DNA of 64,000 nucleotides from Cheiracanthium punctorium (Eukaryota; Arthropoda; Arachnida; Araneae; Cheiracanthiidae). Under the pieces are notes generated by a model. It was not told the DNA's origin and did not search any database. It saw only the letters and a list, made by a program, of their open reading frames with translations. Below, piece by piece: positions 32,917 to 45,674 of this stretch (within the stretch, counting starts at the first letter, position 1; every line of letters begins with the position of its first letter). The stretch lies in assembly GCA_038373885.1 (NCBI GenBank), contig JAWZYV010012341.1, forward strand, positions 372,001 through 436,000, in the 5' to 3' direction. A program made the translations under genes and the position numbers.

Positions 32917-35452
32917 GATAATGTCAGATGTAACTTGGATCAAAGTGCTTTGTGATTTTTTGGTTGGAATTTAACTTTCCCGTTCTACTAAATAACAGGG
33001 ATTTTAATAGGATTTATTAATAAGGTATTTAATAGCCCAAATTACCAAGTTCACATAGATCACATAGTTTAAATGTTGTGGTATCAAATTTTACACTTCC
33101 AATCTCTTCATATAAGGTTACACTTGAACATTTAAAATACTAATTCTTACTCATGAAACTTTCTTAGATGAAAAATCCAACATTGTGTCCAGAAAATATT
33201 AAATGCCATTTCAGACCTAACTTTTTACGAAGTTTAATCTAGATAATGGTTTAAAAATAGAATAATGATGTGTACCAATATATTTTAACTAATGATGAAA
33301 GTAAAGTTCTGATCATCAGAAGTATGTCATCATATTTCCTATTACGAAGTAGCATCTTTTAAAGATTTTAAGTTTCTCTCTCTCAGGGTAATTAAGGTAA
33401 GTAGTTACACAAGTTATTACTCGTGTAAGTTAAAAATAACTGAAAATGTACTATTTATAAACCTATGTTAATGTTTATAAAAATAAATTACATAGGAAAC
33501 GGTAATCCATTATGTTCAAATACATTTCAAAATGCATCATGAGTTAAATGCCTTGAAATATGAATAATATTGAAATAAAAAAGAAATTATTGGTTTTAAA
33601 ACCTATGTGACGGAGCAGGGCTTTTTCAGAACATTTTAAAGTTAGTATAAATCCTAGTACTTTAAACACATTTTTACAGTTAAAAGAACTTCGAAGGAAA
33701 AGCTTTTTTTATTAAAAGTTCTAAAATAATTTTAAACTCCATTTTTTAAAACAAGTATTTGAGAAACTCACATTAATGCTGGCATTCAATTAAGCATTTA
33801 CTACTTCGATTTCGCAAGTTTATTAAGGGTTATAAACTAATTTTTATGAAAGTAAAATTAATATTGATACGAATGTTTTACTTTAAAATTTACAAATATT
33901 TGCTGGAAAACTTAGAAAAAATATTCCTCAGTGCTGCATGGAAACATTAACGTACACTTGATTTGTAAAAATCTTCAGGATATACGAAAAGTGCTTTTAA
34001 CTGAAATCTAAAGTTAGCGACGATATATTTCTTCTGATTTTTATTAAATATACAAATTCACTTCATATTAAGGTCTTTAACCCAATTTATTATGAGGTGT
34101 TTTAAGCTAATAATTAAGCATTGAATTTCGAAAATTCTTTACAATTTTATTTTACGCTTTAAATCATTTGCTGCTGCTATTTGAAACTCAGGCAGATTTT
34201 CGCTAGAAAAAAGTGTTTTTCAACTATTATGCAAAAGTTCAATTAAAAAGTCAAAGCAAAATTTGAAATTCGATATAGCCAAAGAAAAGAATTTTTGTTA
34301 AAATTCACCTGAAGTAATTATTACTGTAATTAGCAAGTATAAAGGCATTTAAAGAATAAATAATTCGAAGTAATAACGTCTTTAAAATTTGGTTAACTTT
34401 GATTAATTAATGCTCATTAATAATCCACCGTTAATTGGTAGGAAAAAAGTGGGTGTAACGATATCCACGGGCGCTAATTTTTATAACGAAAGTCTGGTAA
34501 AATAGAACAGAAAAAGGGTGGTTCATATTATCATGCACATACAGAAGAAAACGCCCGAGAGTAGGATATGTGTTCTGTTAAACAGATTTTGCTTGACAGA
34601 TTCGGAAAAAAAAATGAAAACAGACATGTAAGAAAAAGAGCTATTAGGCATATTAAAAATAATTCTTTCTATAAACCATGAAACATACTATTCACTTATT
34701 TAACTACATTTTTTTTTTACTATTTTGAGTAGACAAAAATAAATAAATGTCTATTGCTATATCTATGTCAGTATTTATATACATACAGATATATTTGAAA
34801 TTATATTTGTAAATCATTATTTGTATAAAAATTTCTTCTTAATATATTGACAACAATGTCTTCATCTATTTATTTTCATATTCGATTGGTTAATCATTAA
34901 GCGTTTTGGCTCACATCTTCAATTTTCATCGCGATTTTGTCAATATCCTATTTTAATGTTTTGCCGAGATAATTTAAGGATTTATATAAATATCGATAGT
35001 TCCCTACTTTTAATATCCAAGTTTTGTAAGAAATATTAATGGAACTGGAAAATTGGAAGAAAATTTATTTTCTAAAGCCAGTATTTTATTCACACAAACG
35101 GAAACCAAAATGTATTTTACTGTATTTCATTCGTACTCTATACTGAGTAATTCAAAAGTCGTACATCTTTTGAAGACTTGAGAAGTTGCGAAGTTCGAAA
35201 AACAGCAAAACTGTTTGGTTCACAAAAATGATTAGAATGATGTCGGTTTATTTCTACTATTTGTTTCGATTGCATAGTTTCAGTAAAAGGTGGCAATAAA
35301 GTTAAAATTATCTGTGCCAAAAGATATTAAACATTATTTGCATGTCTTTGAAAGGAAAAGATTTTGGGTGTTGTTAAAATATGAGACTTAGAACGAGCTG
35401 TTTTTCACTAATGCGGAAAGTGGAACGGAACTTTAGCACGCACGTTTGATGA
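32917..35452. other. no gene seen; AT-rich
   Basis: Uniformly AT-rich sequence with no domain-bearing frames and no element ends that I could pair. Confidence 0.4.
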
Positions 35453-35565
35453 TGATCACATGCTAATTCGACATTATCTAGAAATATGGCCTCTAAAATC
35501 ACCTGATCTGAAACCATCTGACTTTTGTCAGTGTGACTGCTTAAGTTACAGTTATGCCACAGACG
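35453..35565 (+). pseudogene. mariner/Tc-like transposase fragment (SPDLKPSD motif)
   Basis: One frame reads DHMLIRHYLEIWPLKSPDL, then KPSDFCQCDCLSY. The pattern W-P-x2-SPDL-x-P-x-DF matches the third catalytic region of mariner-superfamily transposases, where WPPRSPDLTPLDFFLWG is typical. Only this short piece is convincing, and the flanking sequence is saturated with stops. It may mark an old element between about 35100 and 35930 whose ends I could not locate. Confidence 0.42.
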
Positions 35566-36586
35566 ATTGCACACACCTTCAATGCCCTAGATCATAGATT
35601 TTATTAGTTTGTTATCAGTACGTCTGGATATGATTTTGTATGTTGCCCCTAATACCTTTTCTGTCTGGATGAAATGCTGGTGTATAAGCCTTCTGGAGGT
35701 ATCAGTTGATGCAAGCTGTCGTTCTTGTGCCTAAGTGATGCCAGTTTTACTCAGCGTAGTAATAATTTAGCAACAGGTTGTGGTACCCATAGTGTATGTA
35801 CACTAAGGCAGGATCTTGGCGAAATCTGTCCAGGTTCAAAACGATATGCTTGCGCTGATCCGTAGGAACACTAAGGCGCCGTTTTCAACGCTCTTTTCAG
35901 ACTTCTGGTTTTAGCACAGTTTGGTTCTGAAATCATGTATTTTAAGTGTGTAATAAATTAATTTTATTGCAGATAATGAAATGTGACTTTAGGTCCCTCG
36001 AAAAAAAGAGTGAACACGAAAAATGGATTATTATTATTAGCGTTGTTGTTGTTACTGTTAGTTTTGTTTTCCTGAGTCAGACCGATGTAGGTAACACGTA
36101 GATATGTCGTTTTGTCTTGGTTCACCTTTTGTACTCTCACATTTTCAAGATAAAATGAGCAGTCCAAGGAGCAAGGGAGAACTCTGGATCTGAAACCCCC
36201 CTGCCAGAATATTTTAGACAGAAATCACTTGTATTCGCCCCCTTCTCTTTTTTTTTTTTGGAAGTGCGTGTTTCACTAGGTCCGACATGAATATGTGTTT
36301 GAAGTAGTTCCAGGAACGCGCACTTGTCTAAATATTTGATACCTCTTCTCTACGACCACTCCCAAACCTCGTGTCTGTTCTCTTCTGATTTCTGTTCCGT
36401 TCTGTTGAAGAAATACTCACATGAAATGTGATGTATTTCTTCACATTTTACGTAACAATTTTTCGTTTCTTATGAACTTTTCAGAGTTTCTTGCCACCTT
36501 CGAAGATCTTTTTTTAAGTAAAATTTTCAGAAGTTCATCTGTCTTTTTGTGATTTTTTCCTAGTATGATCAAAATTTCTAAATTAA
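35566..36586. other. spacer, nothing firm
   Basis: It might be the continuation of a decayed mariner-like element. A GTT/ATT-rich stretch occurs near 36025-36070, and a T run near 36246. No gene is seen. Confidence 0.35.
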
Positions 36587-36815
36587 GGGCGAGATTCAAG
36601 TGAAACACAATTCGAATGTTTTCCGCGTCGAACAGGGGAAACTTCGAAATATATCAGTGTTCCTAATTCAAATGAAACAAACCAATCGTGTATTGATCAC
36701 GTGAGAGCGCGATAGGTTTGCTCATTGGAAGCATTCTGGGGACTGAACTGGGAACTGGGGATTGAAAAACGTTCGATTCGAACTCGATCGCGGGCGTTTC
36801 ACTTGAATCTCGCCC
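36587..36815. mobile_element. PIF/Harbinger-type miniature element (229 bp)
   Basis: Perfect 20-bp inverted ends GGGCGAGATTCAAGTGAAAC (36587-36606) and the inverse (36796-36815), flanked by TAA on both sides (36584-36586 and 36816-36818). A G-rich start with a 3-bp TTA/TAA duplication is characteristic of PIF/Harbinger. The perfect ends suggest a fairly recent insertion. It has no coding content. Confidence 0.7.
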
Positions 36816-36818
36816 TAA

Positions 36819-38828
36819 ATATTTGAGTACCTACCAAATCTTCGAACTTATATTAATAAAAATAACGCAATAAACGATTTAAAAAACTACTTAGTACTTA
36901 AATACCGAAAACTTAATCAAACTAAGAATAGCAGATGTAAAAAATCATCAAAATATAGTGAATTAAATATTATTTAAATAATGATATAAATGAATAGATG
37001 AAATTTAAAACGTCGAATTTTAATTACATTCTTTCTCAATCAGGTTTAGAAATGAGGAATCTTTTGAATAAGCGCTCACGCTTGATATCCTGAAGCACTT
37101 GCAAAACTTTGAGCTCCATTTTCCAACAACCCAATTTCGGGTTTCTCCCTTCTTTTTCCAAGATCAGTTTTGAAACATTTCTCCGCCGACTGCATTTCTT
37201 TACTGTCAAAACTTTACGAGTTCTTTAGCTTTCAAAACTTACAAACTTCTCTTACCACTGGATATTTTACTGTTATTATTTTTTTTATAATTCATATTAA
37301 AAATTATCTAAAGTAGGATCGAATAGGAAAATTTTAACCATCCTGCCCAACATTTCTGAGAAATTTTTAAAAGCTAGTGTGATATAGTTCACACCACATA
37401 TTTTAATTTGGTTCAGATTTTCCGTTCCCTGTACTATAGTTAATACTCTTTGCCATTTTTAAATTCCCTGTCGATATGTATATAATAATATTTCAAGATA
37501 TCTTACAATATTGTATTTTAATGTTCTTAAGATACATGATGTTTTTTTTTATTTTTAGTGGATAGACTTTTCGTATTACAAGTTAGAGATTTTGTTGTTT
37601 GCTTTGAGGAGATATTAATAATGCAGTGCTTCACATATTTTTAATTATTTCTGATTTTCCTTTCGCAATTCTAAATTTAATATTCTTTGCCATTTTTAAT
37701 ATTTTAATTATGCTTTGTAAATTATTTTGACTTTTAACCGCTAAAATATTTTTGGTGACATCTCTCATTTTTGGTGACAAATACTATCTTTGGTGTAGAT
37801 GCTCCCCCCCCCCCTTGTGTTTTCCCACGGGGCTTCTCTAATTTTCTTGTGTTACAAGTTCTCCTTACTTATCCCCTGTTGACGAGCCCACATTTTAATT
37901 TCATTACTATTGTTTTATCTCTACCAAACGTCCTTTTTTTCGATCTGGTGATTTAATTGGCGACCGCACTTTCTTGCTCCTAGCTCTATCGCTAAGTTGG
38001 CTTACTGTGTTCTCACTTCGTTATACGGTCACTTACGCTTTTGACTCTATCCAAGATGCCACGTATGTTTTTACTATACGTATGTTTTTGTATTTACTTA
38101 CCAGTTATGATTACTATCATTTTAAAGTAAACTACTTCAACCTTCATTTGGATTTTTGTTCATTTTTTGGAGTGCAACAAGCCCGAGTTGTTGTATATGC
38201 AATGTAGAAAGTATACGATCACTAGTGTTTCTCAATATTTTAACTTAACGTCGCCACTCAACAATATCATATCAACAAAAATTTTTAGCGACAAATCCCT
38301 GGTACGTAAGAGTGTTATCCATATTTCATTGCTACTGTAGATAAATTTAGCACAGTGTGTCCCACCTAAATAAAACAACCATGATTGTATGCTGCAACTA
38401 CACACGAAACAGACCAACAGGAACGAAGCACGTAGAAGAAATATATTTAAAAATCTGCACACAAATATGTATTTAGAAGGAGTATCTTACATCCTGACCT
38501 ACAACAGGGAACAAAAATAATGTCCAAAAGAAAAGAAAAAATATGTCTCCCACCGAAATAAAGAAACTACTATTAATAGCCAATATATTCGCCGAATTTA
38601 CACATGACCGAATTTACACTGTTATTCATAATTTTAGCTGCCTGTTTCAAAAGAGCACAATTTCCATTCTCAGCATGACTTCCTATAGCAATAGCTGCAC
38701 CAACCCCAATTTCAGCTTTAGTTCCATAATGTGACATACCATTTACCAATACTTAGAGGGCAATTACGTCAATCCTGTCCCAGTGTCAATGATGGCAGAC
38801 TTCAATTCTGTAAGAGTCTGACAATTGC
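36819..38828. other. no gene seen
   Basis: AT-rich sequence with a C run at 37803-37813. The phrase AGTGTTTCTCAATATTT near 38224 faintly recalls hAT ends, but no partner end was found. Open frames at 37974-38207 and 38232-38462 lack domains. Confidence 0.4.
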
Positions 38829-39060
38829 TTATCCATCTCTGCTGTTGATACCCCACGAATTTTCTTGAGGATTGAGATGAAGCGAGAAAACCCGGACATA
38901 TACCTCATTATCGAAAAACCGTTCCTGGGAGGATTTTGCAACGTCGATGAAGACATTTTCCTGTTGGAAAATCAAATTTTTGCTCCCAATTCTCCCTGCA
39001 AATGGCTGTAAAGTGGCTTTTAGCATTTGATCGTAATCGTTTGCTTTCGAACGACTTAAG
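38829..39060 (-). pseudogene. Tc1-like transposase fragment (C-terminal catalytic part)
   Basis: The minus-strand frame reads ANDYDQMLKATLQPFAG, then IFQQENVFIDVAKSSQ and SLHLNPQENSWGI. These align in order with the second and third catalytic regions of Tc1/Tc3-type transposases: IFQQDNAPIH, then LNPIENLWG. In this copy the second catalytic aspartate is glutamate (QQEN). The SPD part of SPDLNP is also lost, so it could not be active. Upstream and downstream parts are too decayed to follow, and no inverted ends were identified. Confidence 0.65.
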
Positions 39061-39735
39061 GAAAAAAGCCAGGTTTACCACCGAAGGTTTATTACCATGG
39101 CCTAAGCCTCTCTACACTGAATAAAGATCTTTAGTGGTCTGGTTCCTTTCTTATTCGTCTGTTACATGTTTAGTTGGCACACAATCACGTTGGCTTTCTT
39201 TAGGGGGGACAAGCTGTACATCTTAAAGAACTGTAAAATAATGCATCTGTATCAAGTAATATTTTTATTTCGTTTCTAAATCGTGTGATTTGGTTTTTAT
39301 GTTACTTATATATTTATTTTTTTTAAATATTGCTTATAAAGATATGCATATTTCAAGTTTTGTGCCTCAATGTTTTCACAAAATGTCTGGAGTTATATTA
39401 CAAATATCTATTTTATGCTGAAAGATAAAATAGTACAAAACATTTAAATGAAATTATAAAAATAAAGCATACCTCTTTCACTTAAAATTCCGGAAAATTT
39501 CTAATGATGAGGTATCCTTTCTGAAATAAAATGAAAAAATAATGTTAAACATTTCAAAATTATGCTATACATGTTGAATAGAAATCGTTAAAACTAGATT
39601 TTGCGTAGGTTATATTCTGAAATATTTGTAAAAATATTTTGCACATTTTTAAATAGGGTAATAAGATTCTATTAATATTTTTAAGCAGAATAATAAGATT
39701 CAGAATAACTATATTTTCGCATATTATTAAATAGC

Positions 39736-39765
39736 CTCATGGTCATCTATAGATCTCCCCATGGA
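39736..39765 (+). repeat. 30-bp exact inverse copy of the LINE 3' end
   Basis: CTCATGGTCATCTATAGATC followed by TCCCCATGGA is the exact reverse complement of 40090-40119, which lies at the end of the LINE frame below. Here it is followed by an ATAATAAG-type tail, so it may be the extreme 3' end of a second LINE copy in the opposite orientation. Confidence 0.75.
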
Positions 39766-39935
39766 TAATAATAAGATAATAATAAGATAAATTTTAATAT
39801 TATTCACACCGCCCTTGATATTTATTTTTTCACTTTGCTTAGACCAGTTTATATTAAAATGAAGCGCTTATAGAAATACACTTAAGTTTTAATTATTGTA
39901 ATTTTTGTAGCATAAATTTCAAAAATTTTTTTACA

Positions 39936-40790
39936 AATAATAATAATAATAATAATAATAACGTGACCGCAATAACTGTCACCTTTCCCCGTTTTTATTC
40001 ATGTAATTATTTATTTATATTCTTTGTAAGTGTAGAAGAAATCGAAGTTTTCACTACAAAACTGATGGTTGGTGGTGGTTGGTGTCGTGTCCATGGGGAG
40101 ATCTATAGATGACCATGAGTGTACAGAACACAGCTGGCTATCTCCTTGATGTTATCGGAGTATAGACTCTTTTCGATGTCAAAGGGGGAGAACCCCCCGA
40201 GCTGAGCCAGAGATCTTAAAATGGCAGGGCAGTCAAATATGTGTTTTGTAGTCAGTGGAATATTATCGCAATTATTGCAGAGACGGTAGATTCTATTGCC
40301 ATCTCTTTGGATTTCCATGTCTCGATAGTGGCCTGTTCTAAGGCGAGTAATAGTTTTAATGAAGTCCCTATTAGCGTTTATTTCACAAATCTGTGAGTCT
40401 TTTTTAATGGTGTTTTCTCTCAGACGGTACCTTGCAATTGCATTCACATCGTCAAGAGTGCTGTTGATATTTCCATCATTGAGATTTCTCCCTTCCTTGG
40501 CAAGTTGATCTTCCTCCTCATTTCCAGGGCTGGCATCATGCGCAGGCATCCACTGCAGAATACATATCTTGTTTAATTTTTCAATTTCATTCAATTGGTG
40601 TATGATATCATGGGTTAGCCTTGATTGACCGTTATTTATTACTTCTAAGGCAGCTTTGGAGTCACAAAAGATGACAAGCCCATTAGCTTTATCAGTATTG
40701 TTGAGTGAGATGTATTCATGCAATGCCTAATTTATTGCTCTAAGTTCACTGGTGAAATTTGAAGCTACAAAACAGATATGCACAGCATAT
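39936..40790 (-). mobile_element. LINE 3' end with (TTA)n tail
   Basis: On the minus strand the RNase H frame (stop at 40103-40105) is followed by about 140 bp of 3' untranslated sequence (CACGACACCAACCACCACC and on) and ends in TTA repeats (39936-39961). The 5' side is truncated near 40790. A simple trinucleotide tail and 5' truncation are usual for I/Jockey-like LINE copies. No target duplication was found. Confidence 0.65.
40103..40790 (-). pseudogene. LINE ORF2 RNase H domain and C-terminal tail (partial)
   Basis: From about 40785 the frame reads SNFTSELRAIN, where the glutamate of SEL is a catalytic RNase H residue. A TAG stop then replaces a glutamine, and ALHEYISLNNTDKANG follows. The long open part (from 40723) has VIFCDSKAALEVI (catalytic aspartate) and ILQWMPAHDASPGNEEEDQLA. 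That is the final motif, where the family's AHCGI-x-GNE-x2-D has become AHDASPGNEEED. Next comes ITRLRTGHYRDM and a CNNCDN-x-n-KHIFDC zinc-like cluster typical of LINE tails. Reverse transcriptase is absent. The premature stop and 5' truncation make it a dead copy, but about 200 residues stay open. Confidence 0.75.
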
Positions 40791-43700
40791 CAAATTCTTA
40801 CTCTTGATCCAATAACAGTTACCTTAATAACAGCTAAACTAACGAAAGTGGAAAAAATAATGATTTTTAGGTATTTATAGAGCATTAAAATTTTACTTTC
40901 TTTATACATTCTGATTTTATTGTATTACTAGCTGAGTACAGGTTCTTTGTACGGTAGGAAGCAGACGTATTTCTAACACACGTGATTTAAATTTATTCAA
41001 GATTAGCAGAACTGATAAAACATTTTGATCGTAACTTGGCATCACGATAGTTAACCTAAATTAAAAAAAAACCCTTTCCTTTGAAACACTTCGTAATAGC
41101 CTGTTTCTATAATGGTTTAGATACTATTCACTGCGACGAAACTGTTTACGTATCAGACCGTCAACGATTCTAATATATTTTTTCCTCAAACTGTATGATT
41201 TAGCATGAATAATGGATGACAGTTTTGTTTCTTTTGGCTGACTAATTACAACCAAAATATGTCTTCGACGTGTCTTCTGTGTTCTTAAACAAAATAAAAA
41301 TAAAGCATAAAAATTGCAGCATTTGTAATCCTGCATATGATATTTTGGCAGTTTCTATTGAACCGCTGAGAGAATAAGAATTTTTGAAACTTCTTTCGCT
41401 CCGAAAAAGACCATTTACTTGAAATTTAGAAGTAAATTATTTTTATTGGAGGATAGGCATCATCTTCAAAACTAAAGATCCTAAACGTTCTGAATTTTCC
41501 GTGAGTAGCCATCGCTACACGAACAAAAGTTAAAATTCATTTGTGCACGTTCGGCAGTGAATGATCTATTACCGTTTCTCTAAGGGACTTTGTAGAAATA
41601 CTGTCACTCATTGAAGGGAAATAAAATGCAAAATAGCAAGAATCGAATTAAAATTCCGAGCCCTTTTACATCGACATTACTTGCACGTTCAATTTATTTT
41701 GTGTTTATGTGTTTTAATTTTCGGAGTCTAAATCTTCCCGTGTCTAAACCGAGTGTAGGAGTAAGTATTCCCAGAAAATCGGAATCCGGAATCCAATAAT
41801 ATTCCGTAAATCTCATGATAGGCGAAATTCTTTTTACACTGTATCGGAATTTATTTTTTCTTTACTTATCCGCAATATCAACAGACTTTCACAAGCTCTC
41901 GTACTCCAATTTTCTGCGAATGACCACCCTGGTCACGCGAAAAAGTGCATTAATCAATGTTGTTAATTTGAGTAAGATATTTTATTCTAAGCTAACGGAA
42001 AACTTAAAAGTTACGAAATTGCATTGCTTGTGACGTAATTGTTACGTCAGAGATTAATTGTTTAAATTGATATTTAAAGCGATTTATTAAACTGTAAAAA
42101 ATAATTGCCCCACTCTAATATTATTTCACCCGTTGCATAATTTTTACGTTAAAGCCTGTGAACCTAATTGGGTTTGTAATGCATTTTTGAACTTATAACA
42201 TGAAATGACGTTAATTTTACATGCGATATCTAACTTGCATTATTAAAAGAAGAAAATTATAATCTCACGCTGTTTACTGGTGTACCTTTATCGGAAATAA
42301 ACACCTTCATCTCCTTAAGGTGTTTCTTGTGGCTTATTAAATTACAAAGGTTGAATAATTTTATTACGTAAAATGAAAACGCTTACTACGATTATTTCAA
42401 AATCGTCAGCATTAAGTGAAAAATATTATTTCAATAAAAAGTCTATTGCATTAATATTTTCAATAAAAGGTCAGTAAAGGCTAATTCAAGTAAAGATTAA
42501 ATATTCTTACTCTTCGATGCACGTTTATATTATTCTCGTACCATGATGTTATTCAGCTTAGATCCTTCCTTATTAAACGGGTTATTTTCTGCAAAAAGAA
42601 TTTTTCAAACTGAGCAGTTCCCGCGATTTCCGTGTTAAAACAATCAAACCCTGCATTTTTATTGTATCAATATATATTATACCGTAGATATTTTCCAAAT
42701 TATCACACTTACTTGCACTTTATTTATGCTTGTCGGAACTTATGCACATCGGAACATACAATAAGTTTTCTTCACTTTATGTATTCCTTTTAAAATGCAT
42801 TGAATGATTCATTAACTTTTGGCATACATCATGCATCCTCGTACTAAAATTCATTTCAGATAGAAAATAGTGCAACTACTGATTTCACATTAGTAAGAAG
42901 TTAACTCATTTGTTTACTGACTTCTACGTTCACGATTACAAACAATTCAAGGAATTAGAGATTGTATCCACTAGAATATTGAAATATTTCCTAAATTTGT
43001 TAATATTTCTTTGAGCTTAAAAAACACTCCTAAATGCAGAATTATTAATTTTATAAAAATTTACGCATCGCTGCAGAAATTTCGTATTTCATTTAAAAGA
43101 TGCATGGGAGCCAACCTAATATTTTACTAAATATCATTTTTTTATTTGTTAATATCCTCCTATTTCGGATAATTACAATATGTAAAATTCTCTAAGATAT
43201 TTTTTTTAAGAATTCTCTCTGAAAGAAGTGTTCCTATTTTCAAATTATCGCGTGATGAAGATTCATTTTTGAAATTCTGGTTTTATGTCCTCCCAGGCTT
43301 AAGAATCTACGTTGCAACAACCACTATTTTTCTTCGAATCGCACAAGAGAGTTCCTCTCTTCTATGTAAAATTTCATTTTTTCTCTGTTTTAAATTAGAT
43401 ATGTGTGTAGTGAAAAAAATTCCATTCTACTTAAAACAATTAGAAAGCGTTTGTTCAAAGCTAATTTTCCCTGAAGAGATAGCATACAGGTGTTCCTTAG
43501 AAAAGAAAAAAATGCACAGAATGATATATTTGATGTTATTTATTACATTTGAATCAACGAGAAGCAGAATGAAGGTTTTTACGAGTACTACGAAAAAAAT
43601 AAAGAAAAAGAAGAAGAATTATATACATATATATACTTGAGAAATATAATGAACGTGGAATGAAACATTTAATGACCAACAAAAAAAAAAAATTCATGTG

Positions 43701-44694
43701 TTTTTGAAACAAAACTTGTTTATGTGCTTACTTAAATGAAAAAGATTTGAGAATATGAAGGTAGGTGAAGTTTTCGAAATTATAAAAGTTTTTTTTTTCT
43801 TTACTTTTCATCGTTAACAATTATAATTGAACTAATTGTTTTTATGATACATACGTGTAAATTTAGAACTAATCGCTCGGGAATATTTTATTTATTTTAG
43901 ACTTTTTATTCCAAAATGCTTTTAAGCCATTGATTTTCTTTCTGGAGAAGTAAAACACTTGATTATATTTATTACACTGTTAAATAGAAAGTGTGATACC
44001 AAATATTTAAAAAATATCACGGGGGTTTACATTCTAATTATATCTTAAATATTTATTAAAAATCAGTAGAATATCCATGTTTTTCCCATCATAATATAAT
44101 TATATTGCAGTGAAAACTCAGCTTAAGTGACAGTCAATATACACCTGCAATTTCATACTAAAAAAAGACACTTATTTTGTAGATCATATACTGCGTACCT
44201 TTAATCGGCATTCTTAATAACAATTCATTTTATGTAGTACAAACTTAAGGAGAATGTTTTGGTAAACAATCGTTTCTCGTAAGCAATCTTCTGTTGCTAT
44301 AGAGCGGTAACAAGATATGTAAGAGTTCTTCAAAATTATCATTTCATTTATATTTTCTGGAAAAGTTATCTTGGCAGGTTCCAGAAAAGGCCGGTTTTCG
44401 CTTTTATGCGATATTTTAGCAGAATCGCGCGTTTTTGTGAAAACCTAATAATGATATATTTTTGTATTTTAAAGCAGATGAACTAACTCATGGAAGTAAA
44501 TAGCAAACTTGAATTTAGGCGAAATTGGCCCAGCACTTTCTCTTAACAGGCTTCGTACTCTAGAGAGGTGCTGAAAAATGTACCAGATTATATAACAAAA
44601 TAACCGAGTGGAGTCCAAAGTTTAAAATAATTACTACCTGTACGTAATTTTAATTTTTCCTTGCTATTATATATAATATATAAATATATATATA
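40791..44694. other. no gene seen; AT-rich
   Basis: The open frame at 43269-43640 (123 residues) ends in a lysine-rich low-complexity run and shows no domain. Others (41124-41336, 41611-41799, 41815-42033) also lack motifs. No element ends were paired here. Confidence 0.4.
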
Positions 44695-45672
44695 GGGGAA
44701 GGTGGCCCAAAAAAGATCCTAGAAGGCAAAGTGTTTCACATATATTTTCTTTCAAACAGGAAGCGCTATCAACTAGGTAACACAAAAACTAGTTGTGCCA
44801 AGTCAAGAATAAGCAATGTCGTGTCCGATATTTAAGCGATCGGTGTATTACGTGTAAGTAAAGTTCTTAAAAAATTGGTTTTATCATATATCTTATAAGG
44901 TAAGCACTAACTGTCCTGTTTCTTTAGAAATGCAGTCCTTTATGTACAGCCTGGGTTTTGTTAGTACTGAGTTTATTGAATAGAGTATGGTTTAAGATTT
45001 CAATTACACTTGTTTATTTTTTATGTTTCTCGGCGTGTTCTAGTAATATGACCTAAAGTGGTCAACTAGACTGCCGGATAAAATGATCCATCCACTGAAG
45101 AAACTCCAGTACCGGGTCCTAGTCACCATGGCAGTCCTTCGGACGTTCTCGAAATGCGTGAGCCCCCATAACATTATTTAATTTATTTCAGCGTTTAGTA
45201 TAGGTCATAGTTTTTTAAAAATTCCATTTCATTGTTTATAACACTTTTTCATATTAAAATTTTCAATAAATGAATTTTACATACAATATGATTGTAAAAC
45301 TCATTTTATTTCATTATGTGCAGTCATAATTCTTTTTACATCTGCTATTTTGTTGATAAAACACAATTTATGGTTATTTTCAAATGAAGGATCATTTTGC
45401 TTTTTTATGAGAGTAAAATGATATTTTGGACTCTTTTTCAAAATTCTATTTTTTTCGCTACCCAGTTTGGATTTAAAATATAATTAAAACATGTTTATGA
45501 TGCAAAATTTAATGTAAAACATTATGGCAATAACCCTAAGATTTATTTGTGTGTGTTTATCATGCAAAATATAGTGTAAAATATTCTACAAAAGGCCAAT
45601 GCTTTTTTTTACCATTTACGTTGTTTTATGCCAGTTTTACTCTTAAGGGGATCAGTTTGGGGCACCTCCCCG
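44695..45672. mobile_element. internally deleted pogo-like element (TA-flanked)
   Basis: The left end GGGGAAGGTGGCCCAAAAAA and the right end, read inward, CGGGGAGGTGCCCCAAACTG are flanked by TA (44693-44694 and 45673-45674). Near 45060-45170 a plus-strand frame reads DPSTEETPVPGPSHHGS, then PSDVLEMREPP. This is a proline- and serine-rich linker like those before the C-terminus of pogo/Tigger transposases. The DNA-binding and catalytic parts are missing. At about 980 bp this is a deletion derivative. Confidence 0.5.
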
Positions 45673-45674
45673 TA

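Noticed and set aside
38224..38245. hAT left end (AGTGTTTCTCAA)
   Set aside because: No matching right end or 8-bp duplication was found within several kilobases.
43269..43640. 123-codon open frame as a possible gene
   Set aside because: Low-complexity composition, a terminal lysine run from A-rich DNA, no domain, and no flanking gene context.
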